A stretch of DNA of 64,000 nt from Haliclystus octoradiatus (Eukaryota > Cnidaria > Staurozoa > Stauromedusae > Haliclystidae), in the NCBI GenBank assembly GCA_916610825.1, contig OU744448.1, positions 13,515,936 to 13,579,935 on the forward strand, written 5' to 3'. The translations under genes were made by a program, and so were the position numbers. The notes beneath the pieces were generated by a model, which made no database searches, was not told the DNA's origin, and saw only the letters and a program-made list of their open reading frames with translations. Every line of letters starts with the position of its first letter. Position 1 is the first letter of the stretch. Below are positions 1 to 12,400 of the stretch, piece by piece.

Positions 1-332
1 AATTATTACTGACATTGTAACAAATTGACCATATACCCTCAAATAGAACTTCAAAAGCCATTGCCTAAATTTTTCTGAGGATTCGTCAGACCTGCTACGA
101 TTAGAATAGCTATACCATCTTTGCCTTCATTGTTAGAGTCTACATGAGAGCATGACATATCATAGGAAATATTGATTTTGATACCTCCAATAGCTTCTTT
201 TCAAATATTTCATTCAATAAAGAACTATGTGCTAATTAATACATTATATTAAAAATTGAGCATATCCTGCATCGTTGCGCACTGACAATCGAGACATGTC
301 TGCCATGAAATCTATTAAAATTGATTTGCAGG
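1..332. other. 5' flank, nothing recognised
   Basis: AT-rich sequence with no convincing coding region. The last bases (317-331) read as a pyrimidine-poor stretch ending in TTGCAG immediately before the ATG of the first gene. This could be a 3' splice site of an upstream untranslated exon, or simply 5' UTR. Confidence 0.4.
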
Positions 333-466
333 ATGGCGGCTGAGATCAGTAAAGAGCGTTTAAAATCACTGCTTTTAGCGAAAAGAGCCACTTCTGTAGA
401 AATAAAGGAGAGGTACGGGTGCCCTTCGATAGGGCAACAGCGATTAAAAAAAGTGGGTGACATCAG
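333..466 (+). CDS. Exon 1 of the 105-aa gene
   Basis: Encodes the first 44 residues plus two bases of codon 45. It begins MAAEISKERLKSLLLAKR and ends KKVGDI. The donor AG|GTATGT is near consensus. The sequence is lysine/arginine rich and probably helical, and its GC content is higher than its surroundings. Reading on past the donor leads only into the TTTCA repeat, which supports splicing here. Confidence 0.6.
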
Positions 467-3400
467 GTATGTTGGAAACGTTTTCATTTCATTTCATTTC
501 ATTTCATTTCATTTCATTTCATTTCATTTCATTTCATTTCATTTCATTTCATTTCATTTCATTTCATTTCATTTCATTTCATTTCATTTCATTTCATTTC
601 ATTTCATTTTTGACTAAATCTATTGTTCTTTTGAAATAATGTTCAACACACTGCTTTGCGTGCTAACAAAGGACGAACAAACTACGATTGCGCAAGAAAC
701 ACCATTTTATTGTTAAAAATACAATGGGCATGCTGCGTGACTATTCCAAATTTTTAGCCAAATTTTTTTCCATTGCCCGCCATGATGGCCAACTCGCAGC
801 TTAGCGAGATTACAATTGCATTTTTAAATGAAATGTTTTCTAATACTACTGGATTAGTTTACATCGTTATTATCTCTTCATTGGTAGAACACATGATTAT
901 TTTCTTCTTCTCGTCATTTGAAATGTAAGAACTTTATTATTAATAGTGTATGATGTAAGGCATTCTCTTTTTGATGTTATAATTTGAGGCTACTAAATGG
1001 GACACCGCCCCTAAAATTTATTACTATAATGGCGGAATTGTCCACATGTTTTTAAACCAATTTGATTAAAAACAAGTTAAAGTTATTTAAATTTGTCTCA
1101 GTCATTTGTGTATTGAAATGTGGATTTTATGGTGATCAAATAAGTTGAAGTTAAAATTTCCAGTTTGAAAACATAGGATATAAGAATAATGACGGGAATT
1201 CAGCTACAGAAAGACTTGAAGAAGTTGAAGAAAACCGAAGGTAAAGCAGAAAAATCTCGTAATAATCTGGAGCAGGCTATTATAGAAGAGTTGGACACTG
1301 ATACTTTGCGTTTTATATGGGATACATGCTCTGTAAATGTAAACAATTTAGAGACAATTATTGACATCTATATTTGTAATGCAAAAGAAGCTGAGATTAT
1401 CGAAGATGATGACATTGAGAGGTATGAAGAAATGATTGAAAACTCCAAGGAGTTTTTGGATTCGACAAGGACAAGTATGGCTCGTTTAATGAAATGAGAA
1501 GCGAAAAGGGCTCTCCAAAATGAACAGCTACAACGAAATGAAAGAGAGAAAGAAAGACAGCACGAAGAGAAACTTGCTAAACTTAATTATAACAAAGCAA
1601 CACAGTCTGAATTAAACAATCAAATTATAGAAACGGCAAATGTTCCTAGCACTAGTGGAACTAGAAGAGATAATTCTCATACCGAGAAGGACTTTACTAA
1701 TGAAAGTAATCATGTTTCAGATGAAACAACTGATGAGGATACTGTTTCTATTGGCAGACAAAGTGTACATAGCAATGTTACTGTATCCGATTTAAGTGCA
1801 GCATTTGAACAGCTAACTGAAGTGGTGAAAGGTCAAAAAGAAGTGAACGAACTTAATCAAAAGCTGTTCGTACAACTTTCTAAAGGAAGTAAGAATAAAC
1901 AAGGAGTCCGCTTAGGCTCGATTATGCCAGACTCTTGGAGTGGAGATTTCAAAGATTATTTCTGTTGGAAGTCGTCTTTTATGGAGACATTACAAGCTGC
2001 AAACCAAAATAATCATTCAGTACGCAAGTATTACTTATTGAAATCAGTACCCATTAACTTTCAAGAAGATGTTAAAACCAGCATAAAAATTGAGAAAGCA
2101 TTTGCTAGAATTGAGATGAGGGTTACCAGCGATAGTGTCTATAAGGCAACTATAAGCTATTTTGATGAGCTGCCTCGTGCTGAAAGAACAAGCGAGCAGA
2201 TTAACAAGATGGCAACAGAAATTGAAAGGCACAGAGAGAGATTAATACGGGTTGAAGAAGAGTCAGAAGCAAATGGTAAAAGATTGATGGAGACAATACT
2301 TGATAATAAGCTACCATCGACAATGTCATCAAATTACCGAGTATCATGCGATGAGTTGGGGAAAGCTATGACCATTGACCATCTGGCAAAATATTTGAGA
2401 AATGTTACGAAATCCCTTCCAACGAAGAACGACAAATTCTATTCAAAAAGCAATTATGGTCGCAATATCACATCTGCTTCAGTGAATTCATTAGATGATG
2501 ATTGTGGGTGTGAAGCTACATGTGATACACTAATAAGATGCCCATTATTTGAAGCAAAGTCAATAGCCGAGCGTCGTTCGTTGATTGCTCAACAAAGCAG
2601 ATGTTTCAACTGCCTAGAAAGAGGTCATAGAGCTAGAAGTTGCACTTTAAAAAATGGCTGCTTAAAATGTCAAGGTAGACATCATGATCTAGTCCACATG
2701 CAGTATTTCCAATCAGAACCCAGGGCAGCAGTAGAAACATCATCAAATGCAATTTCAGTTCCAAATAAAGTAAAGGTTCAATTAAATGCAATCAAGAAGG
2801 ATGTCATTCGTCTACCAGTGTTAATGGCACAAATTGAAGATATTGAAGGTCAATGGAGGCCAGCAAGATGCCTAATTGATTCAGGATCCGATACAACATT
2901 GATAAGAGCAGCGTTTGCAAAAGAGCTTGGCATTGCAGGAGAGCAAGCTGAAATACGGTATGAAGTTGTCGGTGGACGTATTAAAAAGGAAAAGACAAAA
3001 CTATACAGAAGCCAGATCCAAAATCCAGACAAAAGTTTTATTGTTGACATTGAAGCTTATGGCATTGGAAAGCCTTGTGGTGCAGCACCAAAATTAGACG
3101 ATTGTTTTTTAATGACAATAATCATTTAAAATCAATAAAGTCAGTACTTGATATAGATGGTGGTAGAGTGGACATATTAATCGGCCAAGACATTGGGAAT
3201 GGACAGTTGATCCAGGAGCTCGGAAAATTGACATCAGGTACAGGTTCACCACGTGGAGTACAGTACCCTTTAGGATGGGCAGTGGTGGGCGAGGTTAGAG
3301 CTAAAGACTCGAACGGGGACTCAAATAAAAAGTCATTATCAGGGCTCAAACGAGTCAACAATGTTCAAATTATTATTGACTCAAAGGAAGAAGATATCAG

Positions 3401-6400
3401 AAAAATGTTATTGTCTGATCAAGTTGGAGTTAAACCAACTCAGCTGTGTGCATGTAGCGAAAATGAATTCAATGAAGCAAGATTCATAAAAAGTGTTAAA
3501 GAAAATACCAGAATTGAAGATGATCATGTAATTGTACGGTTGCCGTGGAAGAATGGGTATCCAGATAATATTCCAAACAACAGAGTTACAGCAGTGAAAG
3601 CATTAGATAGACTGGAAAAGAGATTGAAGCGTCAAGAGAAGCTGGAAGAGTTTGATAAGCAAGTCCAAGACCTTATTTCCTTGGGATTTGTGAAAGAAGT
3701 CAGTCCCAAAAAAGATGAAAAAGCTTTCTATCTGGACATCCACCCAGTATATCGCGAGGAAAGTAAAACTACTCCACTTCGAATTGTGCACAACGCTGCC
3801 ATGGAGATTAAACCTGGCATTCAATATAATGACTGTTTTGAAAAAGGACCAGACTACAACAATCAATTGTTTTCTGTTCTCATGAGGTGGAGAGAAAGCT
3901 GTGTTGCAATCCATGGTGACATCTCAAAAATGTTTAACAGGGTACACGTTGAAGAAGATGATCAGCCCTTTCAACGTATCTTATGGCGTGGTTATGATGG
4001 TACAGCAGATATTAAAACATTGCAATGGACCAGAGTTTTGTTTGGAGACAAACGCAGCCCAGATTTAGCAAGCAGTTCTATCCAACACATTGCAGATGCA
4101 TTCTCTACAGAACAACCACTAGCGAAGAAAGTACTCAAGGAAGACATTTACGTTGACGACATTGCTAGTTCGTTTGCAACCAATAAAGAAGCAGAGCTGG
4201 CCATCAAAGATGTTGACATGGTCCTTTCAAAAGGCGGCTTTTCCATCAAATGTTGGCACTCAAATGTTAAGTCCCTAGAAATCAATGTTACATCAACTGA
4301 TTCAAAAGTAAATGTCTTAGGACATGAATGGGACAAAGAAAAAGATGAAATTAGACTAAAGTCTCGCGAGAGGCCACTTTCACTATCTGTATTTACAAAA
4401 CGTCGCATCTTGAGTGGATTGGCACAAATTTGGGATCCTATGGGATTGGTATCGCCTCTAACAATTGGACCAAAGATTGAGCTGCAAAAGTTGTGGGAAA
4501 GAGGCATTGGATGGGATATTGAACTGTCAGAATCTGAAAATGAACAATGGCAAGTAAGATTTAAAGATTTGTGGCCAGCCATGGAGATCAAAACCGAACG
4601 TTGTTTACGTCCCAAAGATGCAATTGGTGAACCACAATTGCATGCATTTTCTGATGGTAGTCTTGATGCATATGGAGCGGTATTGTACTTGCGTTGGAGG
4701 ATGCCAGACGAAGGATATCAATTACAATTTGTGGCAGCAAAAGCACTTGTAACACCACTGAGAATCAAAAGTGTTCCTCGAATTGAGTTAGTTGGTGAGG
4801 TGATAATGACAAGATTAGTGGATGCAGTGAAAACAGCATTAATATCAAAATTTGAAAGTGTTGTTTGCTGGACAGACTCAATGACAGCACTAAATTGGGT
4901 AAAATCAGATTCAGACAAGTTCAAAGCATTTGTTCAATCCAGAGTATCTGAGTGGAAGAGAGACCTTATCACCAAATGTATTTAGATATGTGCCTGGAGT
5001 ACTAAATCCTGCAGACGCATTGACGAAGCCAATCAAGATGGAAGATTTCAAAACATGGCAACAAGGTCCAGAATTTTTGAAACATGACGAAGTCAATTGG
5101 CCAAAAGAGACAGAAAATTCTGAAGATGTAGACGATGGAAACAAAGAAGAAGTAACACATGAAGTGAGAGCCCTACATCATCACAAGAAGAAGAAACATG
5201 GAACAAAAGGTACAATTAGTTCATCAGTGGCAATGTCGAATGAAGGTTTAGAGTATCAACGTGTATTGGGGATAGCGGAATCACAGCAAACATGGACAGA
5301 AAGCATAGATGCAGTGAGAGAGGAATATGGGAGTGAAATTGATCCAGTGATAAGGATAATGCAGTCCCTACAAGAACATATGGATGTAAAGAGTAAAAAT
5401 TTGAGAAAACTGTGCCCAATATTTGATGCGGAAGACAAGGTGATAAGGTTGGGAGGACGTCTTGGCAAGGTCAATTGGCTGGCTAAGGAAATGGTATCCC
5501 CGGTTATTGTTCCAAAGTCTGATTTGGCAAAGAAAGTAGTTGACCATTATCATCAGGTGTCAGGTCACGCAGGAAAGCGCCGCACACAAGCAGCATTAGA
5601 AGCAAATGGGTTTTGGATCATGGGAGTCTCGAGGAACCTTTTCCATGCAGCAAACCGATGCCATAGGTGTCGAATTCAGCATCGACCATTACTTGAGCAG
5701 AAAATGGGTGAATTACCTTCATTTCGTATGCTAAAAGACGAGGCACCCTTTGAAGCAACATCGGCTGATTGTTTTGGTCCTTTCTCTGTTAAATTATCTA
5801 GAAATAAAACCAGCGAAGGAAACGTTGTTATTTTTAGTTGCCTAACAACAAGAGCCATCCATCTGGAGTTGGTCTATGATACTGTGAGTGGTGGAAAAGG
5901 ACTGACAACAGAAAAATTATTATTAGCGTTCAGAAGATTTGTCAATCTTAAAGGAAATAGGGCAGGTACAATGTACACGGACCGTGGGTCAAATTTTGTT
6001 GGTGCAGAATCGATCTGGCGTGAGATAGTGGAAAATTGGAAAGAAATAACTAAAGAAGAATGGTTTAGTACAAAAGATTTAAATTGGACTTGGAATCCCC
6101 CTACAGCATCGCACATGAATGGAGCCATTGAATCGCTTATCCGTAGTGTGAGGAATGCTCTAGCAGTAATAGTTGATGGGGAAGTTAGATCTCTTACACC
6201 AGATGAATGGTCAACCTTCCTGTATGAAGCAATGTATCTGGTAAATTCAAGACCATTGTTTCCTAGAAATGCCAATGACCCATTGGATGAAGCAGGATTT
6301 GTGACCCCCAATGGAATTCTTCATGGACATAATTATGTGGTAGATCAACCACTCCAGAAGGATAGAATCAACCCAAGAAACCGCATGGATCTTGTACAGA

Positions 6401-9400
6401 GAAGGATTGAGCTGTTCTGGCAACAATGGGTGAAATATATGCCACCACAATTGAATCTGCGGAATAAGTGGTACCGCAAAAGAGAAAATTTGAGGATTGG
6501 TGACTATGTCATAGTACTGAAGAAAGGTGTGAATGGTTCTTTGCCTAGAGCAACTTGGGAAGTTGCCATTGTAGACCAATGTCAAGCTGGAGACGACGGA
6601 TTAGTAAGAAAGGTGTTGATCAAGACCAAAAATGGGAAATACTTACGGCCAATTCACAAATTAGTTCTCATAGCAACTGCAGAAGAGCTTAAGCAGGACG
6701 AAATGTTACAAATTGGTGTGGAGAATAAATTTGAAAAGCAATAGATTATGGATTAGTGAAACCAATTTGATTTAATTAATATGTTCTTTATATCGCACTA
6801 TTAGTACATATTGCTGAGAAGGACTGTAAGAACTTTATTATTAATAGTGTATGATGTAAGGCATTCTCTTTTTGATGTTATAATTTGAGGCTACTAAATG
6901 GGACACCGCCCCTAAAATTTATTACTATAATGGCGGAATTGTCCACATGTTTTTAAACCAATTTGATTAAGAACAAGTTACAGTTATTTACATTTGTCTC
7001 AGTCATTTGTGTATTGAAATGTGGATTTTATGGTGATCAAATAAGTTGAAGTTAAAATTTCCATGAAATGGTTAATGAAAGATTTTAATCGTTCTGTAAC
7101 ATCACTATTTGAGGTGAAACTTCGAAGATAATTATTGTTGTGTTTTGACCATGAGAACTTTTGAACCGACAATTCATCATTTGGTTGGGGGCTTAGACAA
7201 GACAGTATTATATATTTATTGTTTGTATTGTTTTCTGAAGTTATTTATTACATCAAAGTGCTAAGCCAGTCGTCATGGTTTTATTTGGTTTATTAAAATG
7301 TTTTAATTCTGCTGCGACATCATCAGCTTAAGAAGAGACAATTTCGCACGTCATTTACAGCTCACACCTGTATTATAAGTAGTGAAAATCACGACTTCTA
7401 CTGTATCTTGGTATGGTCTAGTGGTGAAGCGTTTGCATATTGGGTGCGGGCTTTTGGGTTCAATCCCATCGGTCTGCCTAACATCTTTTTTCTTTTTTTT
7501 CTTTTTCTTTGATTTATTATTTGGATATATTTTTCTTTATATTATTATATTATTTGGATATTGTTATAATTTATTTTATTTGATTGAAGTTGATTTTTTT
7601 ATTTGATCTGATTTTTATATCATTCGATTGGATTGATATACTTTTTTTAAATTTGATTTGATTTGATTTTTCTTTGCATGATGATTTGATTGATTTGATA
7701 TTCTATTGAATTTGATTTCAATTGGTTTATTTTGATTATTATATTATTCACCATGAGTTCGAGCGTAGCGGAGCTATTTTTTTTTTAACTTTTGAGCATA
7801 ATTGGATAGAGGTATCTCATTATTTTCAACGTCAGTTGAGTTCACTTCTGCATTCGCCATTTTCTCAACTAGAATATTGGAACCCCGTAATGGCCGCCGC
7901 AATATTTTCGAGGGCATGTGACGTCACAGGAAAACGCTCTATTTATTTGTGGATCAATTTTGTCATATTAATCATCAAATCAAAATCATCTTTACCAGCC
8001 AAGCCTATTTTGCATTCTATAACTTTTAAATATTACATTCCTATGTTCTATAAATTGTTCTGATATTCAATAATTCAAATTTTCAATTTATAATAGCTAT
8101 TGATCAATCCTTATATCAATATTGGCTTAGGAGAAACTTTACTGCTGTTCTTCTTATTAATGAACTATTGACTGATGACGATGATGTACAAATTCGCGTC
8201 CCTACACGAGAATGGATAGGGAGGCGCCGTAAAAGAGGATATATGAGTAACATTATGTACGAACTAAGTACTGAGGATACCCAAGCATTTAGGGAAATGA
8301 TGAGAATGTCCTTTCCTGACTTTGTTACCATTTTAAATTTAATTGAAAGGGATATTACCCCTCAAGCAATATTTCGGAGGTCACGCTACAGTTCGCGCCA
8401 AAACAAGACTGGCTTTGAAAATATGATTTCTTGCAACTGGAGAGACGTACAGATCATTGTCATTCCAATTCAGGATTTCAATGAGAGCTATTTCATACAT
8501 TGTCCAAGAGGTTTGTGATGCAATAATAAAAATCATGAAATCATTGTATTTCAAGACTCCTGCAAGTACTGCAGAGGAATGGCTGACCATCAGTGATGCA
8601 TTTGAAGACAAATGGAAATTTTCAAACTGTCTAGGGGCCATTGATGGGAAGCACATTGTAATTACTGCTCCCCCAAATGCTGGATCTATCTACTATAATT
8701 GCAAACATTGCCATTCAATTGTTTTGATGGCCGTTGCCGGTGCCGACTATGAATGCCTGTATGCTGATATTGGAACAAACGGAAGAGTATCAGATGGTGG
8801 TGTCTGAAACAAATGTGGGCTCAGCGTACAAATTGAAACTCAAAGCTGTGGTCTACCACCCCCTCGCTGCCTACCAAAGGGTAATGTAAATGTACCCCAT
8901 GTCTTTGTTGGTGACAGTGCTTTTGCTTTGAAACCCTACTTGATGAAACCATATCCCCAGCAACGACTTTCTGTCGATAAAAAGGTGTACAATTATCGAC
9001 ACAGTCGAGCCCGTCGTATCTCTAAAAATCTGTTTGGCATTGAAGCCAATCGTTGGCGGGTGTTTCTTTCCAAGATTATATTGCAGCCTAAAGCTGTAGA
9101 ATCGATTACGTTAGCTACTTTGACCCTACATAACTATTTGAGAAAAAGTTGTTCTAAATCTGTGTACTGTCCGCCTGGGTTATGCGATTCACAAGAATCC
9201 ACTGGTAATTTTACAGCAGGACGATGACACTCAAATGAATCAACCAATTCAATGCTTCCTCTAGATGTTCCTTCCACTGCACATAGTTCTTCATTTGCTG
9301 CAAAAGACCATGGAAATGGGATAAAATAATGTGATAAAATTAATGCTTAATTAATAATTTAATTTAATTACTGATTCAATTGCTTGATTTTGCTTTGAAC

Positions 9401-12400
9401 TTGAAATGTTACCATACGATAAGGAACTTGATATTTTAATGTAAGTCGGTACTGATACACATTCACTTTATAATTTACATCACTGCTTCAGTACATTACT
9501 GACTGAGGATAATCTAGGAGTTCATACTATACGACGTCGATCTAATGATTGAAATACTCAATTGCTTCGATGCTGTTGTTGGCTTATTTGCCAAAATACT
9601 TGACTGGCTAATAGAGAGACGCTTACTTGTTTAAATTAAGATTCCACTTACATTTAGCTGCGCAATTTGTATAATGGTTATAGAACTTTTAATACAATAT
9701 ATATATAGTAGCAACAATGTTTGGCTATAAGTAATAGTGATTACGGTATGTAAATCATAAAGCGATGTAAAAATTGAAAAATTATTAGTTATGTATCAAG
9801 AAAATATTCAGTTTTGATAGACAGTACATATATAAGATGGACAAATAAGTTTCATTTGAATTAAATTCGAAAGAAATATTGTCTGCTAACTGTGACTTAG
9901 TTGTACCTTGTTTCAAATATAAATATGTAACTCGATCAATTAAAGTACTAATCTACTATTTAAGCTATAGATATTTATACTAAACTTAATTGATAAATTA
10001 TGAATACGGATATAGAATATGTAAATTACTTTAATTACGGTCTGTCTTTTTAATGTTTCCTGTCAGTTAAATATTTTCAAATTAATAAAATTTTCCAGCG
10101 CATTTGCAGAGATTAATCTCATATATAAAGGGCTGTTTATAACTTCACACAATATATTATGTGCATAGTTAACACTAGGAAATTTTTATTGCTAGGAAAC
10201 GTAAACAAAATGAGAGGAAAGTAATCACGATCCATCATGCAAATGCTACTGTATTTATGCGATTGTGCACACACACGCCAATTTATGAGAAAGAATTATT
10301 ACTCAATCAAGCAGGTAAATATCATCAGACAGTAATTACCAAAACAGATGTACATCAAGTAGAAAATCTACAACCAGCAGTCCAGAAATATGGTATAACA
10401 TGTAAATTTATTAATAATTACAATTTTTACATCAGAAGGTATTGAAAATAGCCTAGAATTATTTACAATAATATTCAAATATTCTGAACTGAATATTATG
10501 AAGAGTACAAAAATATTATTATAGTAGTGTCACTATGATTCCTTGCTTATTCTAGTGGGAATAGAATACTATAACAGTTCAATTCACAGAATGTAGATTT
10601 GCGCAGTCCTAATAAAAACGATAATGCATTGCAAATTGGGTTCTGTCAATCTTCATTACTGAAAAAACTACGTACGGTAAGGGTAGATATGATCTGAAAT
10701 AGCTTTTCAGTCTCATTCGTTCGTGATAGAGAAGAAGTGTAAAAAAGACTCAAAATATGCAAAGGTGAGAAATAATATAGAAAAGCTAGCACTTATTATT
10801 ATTAATTCTATTGAAGTTCTAGGGAGTGTATACCAAAATAGCGCATTTGATTGTGTACTAAAATAAGATGTTTAAATTACAATTTCTATTGCGACAGTAT
10901 AATTAACGCATTTAAGAATCTCTTCAATGAGAATAGTTCTTAATAAAAGCATAGAAGCTCATTATTGTTATTTCTTAGGACTTCAACCTCTTTTTTTTTA
11001 TCTCCCTCATGTTTTGCTAACATATTCGCGATTGAGAAGCGCGATATCGGCCCTTAAGCCCACTGCACAACAAATATTGCGCGAAGAGACAATTGTCGCA
11101 CGAAAAATGTCGATTGAAAAACTTTTGTGATTTCCACACAAATGAGAATACTTTGGACTTTTCCTACCACCAAATTTAAACAAAATACAAATGGTGACCT
11201 TCAACAATAGCAAGCGATTACTGTATTAATTTTATTGAAAATTATTGTTAATGCAGCGTTTTCTTATATTTTCCCAAGGAAGAGAAGGGGGATAAAATCT
11301 GCATGTGTTTCAAGTAGAATGATTTTGTCTACCCTCAGGAGAACAATAGATTTGAGAAACTCCGGAGGAGCTTATTTCTGAAACACAACTTTGGACATTC
11401 TAGTCTCATTTTATTTCATCTCAAAATAAATAGCTATTTGATTGGCTTGCGAAATTTTACGCACTGCAACATCAGAACATTTTATAGTTTTCATCTCGGT
11501 GACATCACCTGGTGACATTTTGACGTCACAAAACCACTACTACGCATGCGCAGGAATGTCTCTTTGCACAACATTTTCTGTGCAGTGAAAAACGGGCTTA
11601 TAAGGTCTAGGCTATACGGCGCACCGTGCCAAGGAGAGCCAAGGATCGCTCGTAGCTTGCTGCCGGTGGTGTTCATGTCATACAGCGAGCCATAAACGAA
11701 AGAAAACATCAAATGTTTTAGGGCTGCGTCATCAACTAATTGTTGAAGCAACGGAATAGTCGATGAAAAATAAAACTACTGATAAAGCGTTTTTATCTTT
11801 CAATAACTGTTAATATAAACTGGACAACTGTAGTATAGGTATACTTATTCGTATGCAGTAGTAGTGTTGTGGACCACCTTTAGAGTATTGAAAATGTATT
11901 TATTTAACAAAAAAGTCACAAAGAAGTGAAAATAAGATTACTATTTCGGTACTAATGGCAATGAAATCGATGTAATTCCCTATTCATTTATTGTGTGTAG
12001 AAGTGACATTGTTTTTGAGGCATTAATTGCAGTCAAATGACCGTGTTGCCCTGGCAATAACCATCAAACTGGGCATATTATACGACTATAATGCGTAAGC
12101 GACTATCGGCTTTCAGCGTATTAGCCTACAAAATTGAAAGTTGACTCAATATATAGATAACAAGGTACGGATACCCGTGTAGCTAGGTACTGCTAACTGT
12201 ATTACGGCTAGTGGTTATCGACTCATTGCATGACTTTACACTATTGCTTTGATGACATTGCACGATTTGAGTGTGGTTGGAAAATGTTTAAGCCTCATAA
12301 CTGGTCATGCCCTTACTCTATCATGCACAAATTGATCTATATAGTTAAGTAATAAAGTATGTTTGTTTTGCAGCCCAAGATGATGATCTAATTCCTCAGA

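Larger units (their letters stand above)
924..7063 (+). mobile_element. BEL/Pao LTR retrotransposon, full length
   Basis: A 6140-bp element bounded by two 239-bp LTRs that start TGTAAGAAC and end TTTCCA (TG...CA). It is flanked by a 5-bp target duplication TGAAA (919-923 and 7064-7068). The LTRs differ at three positions (about 1.3%), so the insertion is young. Internal order is gag - protease - RT - RNase H - integrase - DUF5641-like end, as in BEL/Pao. Three breaks interrupt the coding: TGA at 1495, a -1 frame change at 3105-3111 and a +1 frame change near 4975. A purine stretch GAGAAGGA lies just before the 3' LTR. No clear tRNA-complementary primer site starting TGG is visible after the 5' LTR. 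Confidence 0.95.
467..10195 (+). other. Intron 1 (9.7 kb) loaded with transposons
   Basis: Inferred from the donor at 467 and the acceptor ending at 10195. It contains a TTTCA microsatellite, a full BEL/Pao element, a tRNA-like sequence and a PIF/Harbinger pseudogene. The remaining sequence (610-923, 7064-7406, 7500-8090, 9330-10195) is AT-rich with no gene I can support. Around 7580-7730 there is a degenerate GATTT-type low-complexity tract. Confidence 0.55.

Noticed and set aside
321..639. Open frames rich in Phe-His-Phe-Ile-Ser
   Set aside because: They run from exon 1 through its splice donor into the TTTCA repeat; the repeat part is not coding.
1495..1497. Programmed stop-codon readthrough in BEL gag
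   Set aside because: The stop lies early inside gag rather than at the gag-pol border; a nonsense mutation is simpler.
7407..7478. Functional tRNA gene
   Set aside because: Acceptor stem does not pair and the loop lacks the conserved U before the anticodon.
11491..11751. 86-codon reverse frame in intron 2
   Set aside because: Slightly GC-richer but without any recognised motif, splice signals or repeats to support a gene.
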